Source: CAYUVA01 sp964448115 [NCBI: uncultured bacterium] (GTDB lineage Bacteria > CAYUVA01). Taken from it: 64,000 nt of DNA. Position 1 is the stretch's first letter; every line of letters begins with the position of its first letter. Where the stretch lies: assembly GCA_964448115.1 (NCBI GenBank), contig CAYUVA010000018.1, forward strand, positions 18,156 through 82,155, written 5' to 3'. Below the pieces are notes generated by a model. The model searched no databases. It was not told the origin of the DNA and was given only the letters and a program-made list of their open reading frames with translations. Positions 45,734 to 54,121 of this stretch are shown here, piece after piece. The translations under genes and the position numbers were made by a program.

Positions 45734-47152
45734 TTAGTGAATATATCCCATGGTCTTCAGCATCTCGAGGCGCTCCTTGTCCAAGATCGGCACTGCAATC
45801 GATTCTCGGGATGGTAGATCGCTTACAAGTGCATCAAGAAGCTTGATTAACTCCTTCTCCGCCTTCGTGGACGGTTCACAAGAGGGATGCTGCTCTGCTG
45901 GGTCGGAACCTAGATTAAAGATCTCAAGTTGATTGGTTGAGGGGATCTTGAATATTTTAATATCATTGGCGATTATACCGTTAACATCCCTCTCCCCTTC
46001 CGGGGCAAAGGTCTGGAACAAACAGGCTGAACGGATCGGCATGTTATCTCTTTGGGTGAGGATTCCCTGCAAAAGTGGTTTGCCGATCAACCTCCACTGG
46101 TGTTTTATTTCGAGTAATTCAATGATCAACGGCGAGAGGTCCTTGAGCGCGAAATCACCAGTATAAAGATATCCAAGCGGAAGTCGCTGCGGCATGGATA
46201 ACACCAAGGGAACCCTGATACATTCATCATAAACACTGAAGGCATGCCCAAAATAATTCTTGTGTTCATACAAGGTCTCGCCATGGTCGGAGACAAAGAC
46301 GATCAGGGTTCTTCTAAATAAGTCGTGTTTGGCTAGCAGCCTTTTCAAGGGTAGCAGAGCCTTTTCTAGCGATACGCACTGCTGGTAGTAGAAGTTTCTA
46401 TAGCGTCTGATGCTCTCGGCATCGAGGGCAACCTGGTCGCGATAGATTCGGTTAAGTTCATCGGTCGATACACCAGTTATGGTCGGATTCTTGTGATCGA
46501 AATATAGTTTAAGTAACTCTTTATCTTCCGCTTCATAAGGTGAATGTGGATCGATGTAATGCAGCCAAAGGAAAAACGGCTTCCTCGTCCATTCGGGATC
46601 GCTGGTGAGCCAGTCGATACCCTTTTTGGTGGTGGTGGATGCATGTTGGGTAAGAAAGAACTCGTTGTCATAATAATCGAACCCTTGGCTAAGACCATAC
46701 TTTGCATCAAGCACATGACCCGATATGACAGCGCCGGTTCTGAAGCCATTATTCTTGAGTATCTCGGCTAAAGTCTCATGCTTATCGCTCAGCTTGTAGT
46801 TATTGTTGATCACCCCGTGCTCGGTGGGATATTTTGCGGTCATCATTGTGGAAAAAGAGGGTGCGGTGATCGGGATCTGCGAATAAGCATTGGTAAACTG
46901 CAAGCTGCGCCGGGATAGCCAATCCGTGAAGATGCCGTATCGATCTATCCCCCCATAGCAGCCGAGCGCATCGGTTCTTAGGGTGTCAACCCCGATGAAT
47001 AGAAGATTGTAGTGCTCATCAGGCGGAGCCTTTCTGTCCTTGCAACCGACAAGGCTTGATATTATCAACAAACCGATCAAGATTAGTGATATTTCAGTGG
47101 TATGTCTTCTCATCATCATGACCATTATTGTCGATATTGAGGTCCTTTGCAT
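45734..47152 (-). CDS. Sulfatase-fold (alkaline phosphatase superfamily) lipoprotein
   Basis: A membrane-targeting start with lipobox LVGC (about residue 35) is followed by a sulfatase domain: LFIGVDTLRTDALGCYGG (metal Asp), FVSDHGETLYEHKNYFGHAFS (metal Asp-His) and HYIDPHSPYE. At the nucleophile position the sequence is TAPSFST, not the C/S-x-P-x-R needed for formylglycine. It is therefore more likely a phosphodiesterase or phosphotransferase than a true sulfatase (inference). Probably anchored in a membrane facing the periplasm. The 5' end overlaps the preceding gene by 59 bases if the first ATG is used; a later ATG (near 47115) may be the real start. Confidence 0.82.
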   Translation of the reverse strand: MQRTSISTIMVMMMRRHTTEISLILIGLLIISSLVGCKDRKAPPDEHYNLLFIGVDTLRTDALGCYGGIDRYGIFTDWLSRRSLQFTNAYSQIPITAPSFSTMMTAKYPTEHGVINNNYKLSDKHETLAEILKNNGFRTGAVISGHVLDAKYGLSQGFDYYDNEFFLTQHASTTTKKGIDWLTSDPEWTRKPFFLWLHYIDPHSPYEAEDKELLKLYFDHKNPTITGVSTDELNRIYRDQVALDAESIRRYRNFYYQQCVSLEKALLPLKRLLAKHDLFRRTLIVFVSDHGETLYEHKNYFGHAFSVYDECIRVPLVLSMPQRLPLGYLYTGDFALKDLSPLIIELLEIKHQWRLIGKPLLQGILTQRDNMPIRSACLFQTFAPEGERDVNGIIANDIKIFKIPSTNQLEIFNLGSDPAEQHPSCEPSTKAEKELIKLLDALVSDLPSRESIAVPILDKERLEMLKTMGYIH

Positions 47153-48002
47153 CCTGGTTATGGTTTGGATTTATCTTGAGTTTGCATATTTTAGCCTTGA
47201 ACTCCCCTAGATCGTGGATGCGAGAGTCGCTATGACTTCTTTTGCTTGTATTTAATCGAGAGAATCTTATGGTGGATAGAATCCTTCGGGATACGAAGTA
47301 GAAAATGGATACAAAGAAGAATAAAGGTATGATGAATCCGAGGAATAGCTCATTGAAGGATATGCGCAGGGGACCGAAGTTCTTGACCAGTCCAGGTGAA
47401 AAGAGCAGATGGAACTGGATCGGGTGTCCCTGCCCGATGTTTTCATTTATGAGCATCAATCCTTTTCTCCCATCCCGCTCAATTCTGGATATAAAGCCCA
47501 TTCTTCCCCTCTCTTCGAGCCTGGTTGGCTCAAAGCCGTCTGGTAGCCAGAATGTAATCTTTAGCTTGCGTACCGGTACCTCCCATCCCCCCAGCCATTC
47601 AGCCTTGAAGCTGTTGGTCTCTTTGGTGCCGAGTAAACCATAGGGTATGCGGAAATCAAGATGTGCAATCTTGCCCTCATTTTCGCTTGCTGGTATGAGC
47701 CACTGAATTCGATTGCCATTAGCGCTCAAGGTGATATTACTTGTATCGCTGGAAGCCGGTGCCTGAAGATCTACAGCCTTCCACTCTCCAAGGTCGATTT
47801 TTCCTAGGATCTCCTGGTTTTTATCCATGCCATACTCGATCCTGGCATTGACATGTATATCTCGCATCTTTTGGGATTCGGGATCGAGCGCTGGCTCAAA
47901 AGATACCTCAAGCTGTTGGATCTCATAACCATCGGCTTTCAAGAACACACACAGAACGATAATTAACAGAATGAACCGAGAATATTTGCCAGCAGACAGC
48001 AT
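47094..48002 (-). CDS. Membrane protein with large extracytoplasmic beta-domain
   Basis: A signal peptide (1-24) leads to a periplasmic beta-rich region (25-210) that includes WLPDGFEPTRLEERGRMG, then one membrane helix (about 220-242, ELFLGFIIPLFFFVSIFYFV) and a cytoplasmic basic/Asn-rich tail. The plan is vaguely like DUF2207-type proteins, but I cannot confirm. It overlaps the start of the sulfatase-fold gene and is probably its operon partner. Confidence 0.65.
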   Translation of the reverse strand: MLSAGKYSRFILLIIVLCVFLKADGYEIQQLEVSFEPALDPESQKMRDIHVNARIEYGMDKNQEILGKIDLGEWKAVDLQAPASSDTSNITLSANGNRIQWLIPASENEGKIAHLDFRIPYGLLGTKETNSFKAEWLGGWEVPVRKLKITFWLPDGFEPTRLEERGRMGFISRIERDGRKGLMLINENIGQGHPIQFHLLFSPGLVKNFGPLRISFNELFLGFIIPLFFFVSIFYFVSRRILSTIRFSRLNTSKRSHSDSRIHDLGEFKAKICKLKINPNHNQDAKDLNIDNNGHDDEKTYH

Positions 48003-48100
48003 CCTAAGCCATAACCTACCACATCTTGGGGCTCTTATGAAATGTATAATAGCAAGATAGCCTGGTGATCAAAGTGTTGATGTAGCGCTTTATAGCTGAC

Positions 48101-48685
48101 TCATCTATTGGAAGACAACAGTATCCTCGCCAGCTCGGTATCCTCGGCCGAGATCTCACCAACCAGGTTAAGCCTGACCACTCCATCAGGGTCGATGAGC
48201 ATCAGGGTCGGTATGGCGGTTACCGGCAGGTTCTTTCCGGCAGGGATCAGCGCTATATCGAACTTGCGAGCCAGCTTGCCGTTTTCATCCGGTATGACAG
48301 GGTAAACGGATCGAAGCTCAGTCGGTTTACTGCTTTTATCATCACTGCCATAGATAAATACGATATAAAATGGAATCCGCGCCTTTTGTACGAGGTTGCT
48401 TAGTCGATGCAATTTCTCAAGGTTTTTCAGGCTGTCTCGCTCATTGAAGGTCGCAAAGTACAGTACCAGGCTGCTTCTCCCGCGCATCTGTAGCGCATCC
48501 ACAGTTGTGCCATCAAGCGCCTTAGCCCTGAATGCGGGAATGACCTGCCCCTTTGCTATACCTGATGTATAGATTGGTCGTTTGATAGACTTTACCTTGA
48601 CCTGCACGATAACCGTAGCTGCTAGAAGGCATATCAACAGGGCACTGAGTAATATCTTTGTATATTTCAGTTTATTTTGTGCCAT
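48101..48685 (-). CDS. Thioredoxin-fold (AhpC/TlpA-like) membrane-anchored protein without CxxC
   Basis: An N-terminal anchor (about 9-28) is followed by a redoxin fold: IPAFRAKALDGTTVD, SSLVLYFATFNERDS, and PTLMLIDPDGVVRLNLVGE. The usual active-site CxxC is replaced by FNERDS, so it cannot act as a disulfide oxidoreductase by the normal route. It may be a binding or structural homologue. Neighbours are HemC upstream and a membrane protein downstream. Confidence 0.75.
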   Translation of the reverse strand: MAQNKLKYTKILLSALLICLLAATVIVQVKVKSIKRPIYTSGIAKGQVIPAFRAKALDGTTVDALQMRGRSSLVLYFATFNERDSLKNLEKLHRLSNLVQKARIPFYIVFIYGSDDKSSKPTELRSVYPVIPDENGKLARKFDIALIPAGKNLPVTAIPTLMLIDPDGVVRLNLVGEISAEDTELARILLSSNR

Positions 48686-48809
48686 TAAGTTATGTAAAGG
48701 TCAATGATCTGAAGCCTAACACGATCGGTAGTTATCTTCCACCTAGTTAAAAGGGGTAGCAGGGAGTTAATAGCAAAAAATACCATGCTCAACTACCGCC
48801 TGGTCATCA

Positions 48810-49742
48810 TTATCCTCGATCGAGGAGATCCAGGATCTTGCGCGAGCATTTCTTCAGTATCCGCTCTGCTGCTGCAAGTCCCAGGTCTCTGGCATCGGCT
48901 ACCGAGCCGACCTGTTGCTCGGTGTGGATCTCATCCCCCTCTGGAGATGCAATCAAACAATTGAGCCTTAACAGGTAACCCTCAGAAAAACAACAGTACG
49001 CAGAGATAGGCAGCCGACAGCTCCCGTTCAGTCCTTCGAGGAAAGCTCGTTCCGCCATTGCACAGGAGCGGCTGATGTAATTATCGAGTTTACTGACCAG
49101 GCTTAGCACTTCATCATCATCGCTTCGCACCTCAACTGCAAGCGTCCCTTGACATGCAGCCGGGGGGAATACCTCCACAGGGAGCACCTGGTAATAGCTG
49201 CGCATCATGCCAAGCCGCCTTAACCCGGCAGCGGCTACGCAGATGCCATCATACTCTCCGTTCTTTAGCTTCCTGATCCTGGTATCGAGATTCCCTCGAA
49301 TAAGCCTGATAGATGCGCTGGGAAATAGCTTCTTGATGAAGACCTTGCGTCTTAGCGATCCAGTTCCAAAGGTGAATCCCTCTGGCAAGACATTGAGATC
49401 CTGGTTATAATCGCCCAGGATCAATACATCACGGGGATCGCCTCGTTGAGGAACCGCTCCCAGGGTCAGATCTGGTGGTAGCTCGTAAGGGAGATCCTTC
49501 AAGCTATGCACTGCGAGATCGATCTGGTTAGCTAGAAGTCTCTGTTCGATCTCTCTGACGAAAAGTCCCTTACCGCCGATATCTACCAGGGATCTATCCT
49601 GCACCAGATCCCCCTTGGTCTTGATAATTCGGGTCTCGAACAAGGCATCGGGGTTGAGCCGCTGTAGCTTTTTTATTATAAGCTCGGACTGCGCTAATGC
49701 TAGTTTGCTTCCCCTGGTGCCGATAATAAAGCGTTTACTCAT
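48810..49742 (-). CDS. hemC: Hydroxymethylbilane synthase
   Basis: It polymerises four porphobilinogen units to hydroxymethylbilane in tetrapyrrole synthesis. Seen are IGTRGSKLALAQSELI, the HSLKDLPYELP motif, GTGSLRRK, RGNLDTRIRKL and the dipyrromethane-attaching Cys in NGSCRLPI. Length 310 is usual. Only 6 bases separate it from the caspase-like gene upstream. Other haem or cobamide genes are not in the window. Confidence 0.96.
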   Translation of the reverse strand: MSKRFIIGTRGSKLALAQSELIIKKLQRLNPDALFETRIIKTKGDLVQDRSLVDIGGKGLFVREIEQRLLANQIDLAVHSLKDLPYELPPDLTLGAVPQRGDPRDVLILGDYNQDLNVLPEGFTFGTGSLRRKVFIKKLFPSASIRLIRGNLDTRIRKLKNGEYDGICVAAAGLRRLGMMRSYYQVLPVEVFPPAACQGTLAVEVRSDDDEVLSLVSKLDNYISRSCAMAERAFLEGLNGSCRLPISAYCCFSEGYLLRLNCLIASPEGDEIHTEQQVGSVADARDLGLAAAERILKKCSRKILDLLDRG

Positions 49743-49748
49743 AAGAAG

Positions 49749-51050
49749 CTAGTTGATCCTGAAGTCAAAGTAATCTAAACCATAAGGAATCGTCTTGCCC
49801 TGAATTAAACCTGCAATATACCATCTTCCAAAGATTGTCCCTTCGACTCCACTTAGATCTAGGGTAAGAACTCCACCATCGAAGCCGAATAGCATGCCCA
49901 AAGGTAGTGGAAAAAAGTACGGGTTAAGCATGAAAGAGGGATATGATGGCTGGTCGGAGAGAAAATAATACCCTCCGTTTACCTCGAGAACGATATATAG
50001 ATCCATCTCGGTAGCATAAGATGGGTTAGATATACCGATATTCAGGTTCATCAACTCTCCCTTTGCATACTGTTCCTTATCGGCAGTTATCCAGAGGCTC
50101 ACATTATAGCCGGGAAAGTAATCCTGCGCGCAATTAAAGCTATAGAAGGGATAATCATCATACATCTGCGGTGTTTGCACACCTGGATAGAAGTATCTTA
50201 CATAATAGTCAGCATAGCGAAAAGCCTCTTCTGGAGAGATACCGCCATCATCATTTTCATCGCAGCTAAGATCGAGGAATCCCCTGGTTAAAAAATGTGT
50301 AAATAGACCGTTTTGCAGTGATGAATACTCATAAGACGGCTCATCCTCCCTGCTAGCCATCAAAACCACCAGGCTGCTTGGCTCTCCATCCTTGGAGGCG
50401 CTTTGCCGATGATGATAACCACGCATTACGAGGTCTTTTGCGAACCCGTCCCCGGGCGAGGGAGCCAGGTCGCTATAATAGGCATCCGGTGGCGATTTAA
50501 TAGTGCCGTCCTGGTTGTCAAATCCAAAGCCATTTGAATGGGGAAACATCCCCCCGCTGAAACAGGAGTCTATAATCACTGTTTTGTTGCGACACCTGAG
50601 CAGGCTCACCCAATAGGACAACTCATCATCGCGAATGCAGGTGTTTACTCCCCGTCCATCATAGGGATAGATGAACTCATCGTATCCATCCGCCTCGTCG
50701 TAAGGCTCCATATCAGGAGCCGTCAATCCATGACCAGAAAAGAAAAAAAGAAAATTGTCCTCCTCTGTAACTACTGTCTCAAGATATAAAAAGGCGTTCA
50801 GGATATCGTGCTTTTTTCCATTTTCATTGATCAACAAGATTATATCCTCATCCAGCCAATCCGAGTAAGCCAACAGCGCAGCCCTCATATCCATCGCATC
50901 ATCATCGGCGTACCTCAACCACGAGGTGCCAACGTAGTGTGCCATGCCGACTATGATTGCGTAGTTTTTTGCCAACAGGGCGGTTGGAACCATGGTAACT
51001 ATGGAAGAAAGAATGATAACCAGCGAGATATTGACCCCTAAATTCTTCAT
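49749..51050 (-). CDS. Secreted caspase-family (peptidase C14) protein
   Basis: A signal peptide (MKNLG... to about residue 28) is followed by a caspase-like p20 domain with the catalytic His in FFFSGHG and Cys in VIIDSCFSGG. A p10-like part (GEPSSLVVLMASREDEPSYEY ... GLFTHFLTRGFLD) carries an EF-hand-like insert CDENDDGGISPEEAF. A beta-domain of about 100 residues (from WITADKEQYAKGEL) ends the protein. These domains typify metacaspase/orthocaspase proteins of large-genome bacteria, here exported. An upstream ATG (51110) would add 20 residues that fit a signal peptide less well; neither ATG has a ribosome site. It lies 6 bases from hemC. Confidence 0.87.
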   Translation of the reverse strand: MKNLGVNISLVIILSSIVTMVPTALLAKNYAIIVGMAHYVGTSWLRYADDDAMDMRAALLAYSDWLDEDIILLINENGKKHDILNAFLYLETVVTEEDNFLFFFSGHGLTAPDMEPYDEADGYDEFIYPYDGRGVNTCIRDDELSYWVSLLRCRNKTVIIDSCFSGGMFPHSNGFGFDNQDGTIKSPPDAYYSDLAPSPGDGFAKDLVMRGYHHRQSASKDGEPSSLVVLMASREDEPSYEYSSLQNGLFTHFLTRGFLDLSCDENDDGGISPEEAFRYADYYVRYFYPGVQTPQMYDDYPFYSFNCAQDYFPGYNVSLWITADKEQYAKGELMNLNIGISNPSYATEMDLYIVLEVNGGYYFLSDQPSYPSFMLNPYFFPLPLGMLFGFDGGVLTLDLSGVEGTIFGRWYIAGLIQGKTIPYGLDYFDFRIN

Positions 51051-51120
51051 TTGCTTATATATATATAATGCCCTTGTGAGAAAAAGGCAAAAACGCGAAT
51101 AAAGAGTCATCCATTTTATG

Positions 51121-51172
51121 AAAAAAAAAAGCCCCTCGCTTGCTGCTTCGGTGGCGCAAGGGGCTTGTTTTT
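51121..51172 (-). terminator. Intrinsic terminator after the GltD-like gene
   Basis: Read on the minus strand, AAGCCCCTTGC and GCAAGCGAGGGGCTT make a GC-rich stem with a loop in between, followed by ten Ts. It separates the GltD-like gene from the caspase-like gene. A weaker T-run on the other side may make it bidirectional. Confidence 0.85.
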
Positions 51173-51203
51173 AGCACTATTTTAAGGCTGATCGGCTGCT
51201 TTG

Positions 51204-52895
51204 TTAAAACATCTCAATGTAGCCGCAGGGGCATTCCTCGGCGCATTTCTTGCAGCCGTTGCAGAATTCGAGCTTGAACTTGTACTCGCCAAACCTTTCA
51301 GATGGCTTAATAACGGCGTTCTCCGAGCAGAAGCTCCAGCAGTTGCCACAGTCAAAGCAAAGCCCGCAGCTCATGCAGCGCTTTGCCTCGCTCTTGAGCT
51401 GTTCCTCGGTCAGTCCGCCGTATATCTCGCCCCAGGGGTCCTTGAATCGTGCATCGACATCCTTGCCCTGTATTTGGTTTCTCTCCATCTGCTCGTAGTG
51501 GGAGAGCTTCATCTTGTCAGCGGTTATGATAGGCTTGTCCTTTGGCACCGGTTGCTTTGGCTGATCGTTGTCGAAGTAGGCTTGGATCGCCTGTGCGGCG
51601 CAGCGTCCTTGATATATGGCTATGGTTACCAATCCAAGATCGGTTACATCTCCGCCGGCGAAGATCTTCTCGTCCTGGGTGCGACCAAACTGATCCACTT
51701 TCACCCAATCTTTGCCCTCGCGCAGGTTCTCCAGTCCCTCGAAGTCCGGTTCCTGGCTGATGGCAGCGATGACCGTATCAGCCATGATCTCGAATTCAGA
51801 TCCCTGTATGGGCACTGGTCTTCTCCTGCCGCTTGAGTCAGGTTCACCCAGCTCCATGCGCTGGGCTACCATCCCCTTGGCGCGGTTGTTATTCCCCTTG
51901 ATGAAGGAGATCGGGGCAGCGAGGAACTCGATCTTGATTCCTTCCACTTGAGCCTCCTCGACCTCGTGCTCAATAGCCGGCATCTCCTTTATGGTGCGGC
52001 GATAAAGTATGGTAACATCAGCGCCGAGACGCTTGGATACCCTGGCAGCATCGATTGCGCTATCCCCACCGCCGATGACGATGACCTTCTTGCCGACATC
52101 CACTGTCTCGCCGGAGTTTATCTTATTCAGGAACTCGGTGCCGGTCATAACATTCTCGGCATCCTCGCCCTCGATGCCAAGATTATAGCCCTTGTGAGCG
52201 CCGATGCCTACGAAGACAGCATCGTATTGTTCCTTCAGCTCATCGAGGGAAATATCCTTTCCTATGATCGTATTATATTTTATCTTCACCCCAAGGTCTG
52301 CTATTCTTTGCACCTCTTTCTCAATGACATCTCTTGGCAAGCGATACTGTGGTATGCCGTACCAGAGCATGCCGCCGGGGTGCGAGAATGCCTCGAAGAC
52401 GGTTACATTGAATCCCTTGCGCGCCAGGTGGTATGCACATGACATTCCAGCGGGTCCGGCTCCGATTACAGCGATCTTTTCTTTCCGCTTCTCATCAGTA
52501 AGCTTGTCGAACTTCAATCCTTGTTCAATAGCCCAGTCTCCTAGGAATCTCTCAATGGCGTTGATGCTGAGTGCGCCTTCTAGTTCCTTGCGATTACAGC
52601 CGTCCTCGCAGGGATGGGGACACACGCGCCCACATACCGCGGGGAAAGGGTTGCCATCGACGATGGTTTCCCAGGCTAGCCTGTATGATTCTTCATAGGT
52701 TCTGCCCCTATCCTCGGTCTGGGCGATAGTGGTTATGACCTTTCGGATATCGGTGCCGCTAGGGCACTTATCCATGCAGGGAGGGAGTTTTTCTACGAAT
52801 TTTGGTCTTAAACTCGATTCTTCACGAATTTTTGCAGCGCCGGCGCCGAATCCGCCGCCTCTTCTCTTTTTCTTCTTTTTTACAACCTTTGCCAT
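51204..52895 (-). CDS. GltD-like NAD(P)H flavoprotein with N- and C-terminal Fe-S motifs
   Basis: A basic tail (KKKKKRRGGGFG) is followed by the Fe-S-binding helical domain (CMDKCPSGTDIRK; CGRVCPHPCEDGC). The FAD fold follows (VIGAGPAGMSCAYHLARKGF), with the NAD(P)H fold (VIVIGGGDSAIDAARVSKRLG). A C-terminal ferredoxin-like part has CMSCGLCFDCGNCWSFC and CNGCKKCAEECPCG. The layout matches GltD-like/DsrL-type oxidoreductases, which pass electrons between NAD(P)H and ferredoxin or another partner. With PFOR in the same genome a ferredoxin-linked role is plausible (inference); there is no GltB-type large subunit nearby. ATG 52895 follows AAGGAG by 12 bases; a TTG at 52919 is less likely. Confidence 0.88.
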   Translation of the reverse strand: MAKVVKKKKKRRGGGFGAGAAKIREESSLRPKFVEKLPPCMDKCPSGTDIRKVITTIAQTEDRGRTYEESYRLAWETIVDGNPFPAVCGRVCPHPCEDGCNRKELEGALSINAIERFLGDWAIEQGLKFDKLTDEKRKEKIAVIGAGPAGMSCAYHLARKGFNVTVFEAFSHPGGMLWYGIPQYRLPRDVIEKEVQRIADLGVKIKYNTIIGKDISLDELKEQYDAVFVGIGAHKGYNLGIEGEDAENVMTGTEFLNKINSGETVDVGKKVIVIGGGDSAIDAARVSKRLGADVTILYRRTIKEMPAIEHEVEEAQVEGIKIEFLAAPISFIKGNNNRAKGMVAQRMELGEPDSSGRRRPVPIQGSEFEIMADTVIAAISQEPDFEGLENLREGKDWVKVDQFGRTQDEKIFAGGDVTDLGLVTIAIYQGRCAAQAIQAYFDNDQPKQPVPKDKPIITADKMKLSHYEQMERNQIQGKDVDARFKDPWGEIYGGLTEEQLKSEAKRCMSCGLCFDCGNCWSFCSENAVIKPSERFGEYKFKLEFCNGCKKCAEECPCGYIEMF

Positions 52896-53228
52896 TGTAC
52901 TTACCAACTCCTTGTTCAACTTGTCGATATCAAAGCGAGCCGGGAAAGTCCTCAGCCCATTATTATGGTCAAGACTACTGTCTCGAAGTCAAGCCTTTTA
53001 TATTTATCAGGTTTTTATAAGATTATCAACCCCTTTTAGATCCTAAATTCTCGGCTTGGATTTTGCAAAGGAACAGTTTTTTAAAAATAAACATCCTTCA
53101 GAAATAAAAAGGAGGGAGTCTTAACCTAAGATAGGTAGTGCCTCCTTAGACGATGGAAAGAAAAGTAAGATAAAGCATTGAAAATAAAGCTATCTTTACG
53201 ATATTTTAATCTGTAGGCTACGCAGTCC
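52896..53228. other. Upstream region of the GltD-like gene; no gene seen
   Basis: AT-rich sequence. At about 53110-53150 the minus strand has GGAGG ... CCTCC with TTTTTATTT following, a weak terminator-like structure. No coding frame of interest. Confidence 0.4.
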
Positions 53229-53450
53229 TCACCCCAGACCTCTCCCAAAGGAGTCTGTCTCAAACCCCCCACCTGTCATCCCGAGCGGAGCGGAACGAAG
53301 TGAAGCGAAGTCGAGGGATCTCTGTAAGGTATTGTAAATAAAGAGATTCCTCGACTCGCTCGCTTACGCTCACTCGCTCGGAATGACAGGGTATGGGATT
53401 TCTTGGACATTTTGATACAAACTCCGCTAGGAGAGGGCTGGGCTGAGGGG
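53229..53450. repeat. Nested palindromic repeat element (MITE-like)
   Basis: The outer arms are CTCACCCCAGACCTCTCCC...GGAGT (53229-53258) and the inverted ...CTCCGCTAGGAGAGGGCTGG (53421-53450). The inner pair is GTCATCCCGAGCG (53276) and CGCTCGGAATGACAG (53375-53389) around an AGCGAAGTCGAGGGATCTC...GATTCCTCGACTCGCT palindrome. Bases 53377-53425 match the copy at 30411-30459. One element family thus sits inside another. No transposase is present. Confidence 0.75.
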
Positions 53451-53456
53451 CTTTCC

Positions 53457-53565
53457 TCTCCTCTATCACATTATCACGGTATCACGGTATCACTTCCTCT
53501 TTGCGTCTTTGCGTCTTTGCGTGATCAACTCTTTATTTCCTGCGTCTTTTCGTGAGCGTCTTTTC
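53457..53565. repeat. Tandem short repeats (TATCACGG, CTTTGCGT, GCGTCTTTTCGTGA)
   Basis: TATCACGG-type units (two to three), then CTTTGCGT repeated three times, then GCGTCTTTTCGTGA twice. This is the longest copy of the family seen inverted at 1511, and in part at 11254, 18108 and 34345. Confidence 0.7.
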
Positions 53566-53566
53566 G

Positions 53567-54121
53567 TGAGATCTTCGGCGTTTGGCGCAGATTTTTAATG
53601 CGGCACCCCCCGAGAGACGAGTTATAAGCAATATCATGTATTATTAGCCAATCCCAAACTTCAAATAAATCAATGAGTTACCCCTTCTGCGTGCCATTTT
53701 GGCACGATATTTCGTGGTCAAAATTGGAGGCATGAGGATCCTCGGAAGAAGTTTTCAAAAAAATTATTCTTTAATATCAATGAGTTAATCTAAATAGATC
53801 AATTAGCACCCCTCGTTTTGGGCTTTTAAACTTGAGTCCGTTGATGTAGATTTGGAGAAAAACGACCTAAAAAATCAAATAGTTAAATCATATGTTCCAC
53901 ATGGAACATTAATTCTTTATTTGACAAAGCCTTTATTTGCAAGATCGAGCTTTTAAAAATTGCAGTGTCACTTGGATCCTCAAAATATACCCTTATGAAT
54001 ACTGGCTTGAAGTGGTGGTTTATTTCAACTATTTTACGGAATATTTTCCTGAAATGTTCCAGGTCTTCGATTACGGCTATTCAATTGATCAATTAGAATT
54101 TACGGCTGTGTTTAGCCTCTT
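53567..54121. other. AT-rich non-coding region with short direct repeats
   Basis: It contains two ATCAATGAGTTA direct repeats (53669-53680 and 53776-53787), a CGTGCCA-TTT-TGGCACG hairpin (53690-53706), and a near-palindrome at 53893. A 62-codon frame to 54125 starts with TTG and has no ribosome site; I do not call it a gene. No tRNA or known RNA is recognised. Confidence 0.45.
53893..53908. promoter_or_regulatory. Candidate parS (ParB-binding) site
   Basis: TGTTCCACATGGAACA differs by one central base from the perfect palindrome TGTTCCACGTGGAACA, a variant of the bacterial parS consensus TGTTtCACGTGaAACA. The arms extend by one more base on each side. It lies in non-coding DNA, with 16S rRNA about 10 kb away. 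A regulatory inverted repeat for a neighbouring gene is an alternative. Confidence 0.4.

Noticed and set aside
53699-53715. Sigma-54-like TTGGCACG...TT
   Set aside because: The -24 half fits, but the -12 GC dinucleotide is missing and no gene follows in the right direction.
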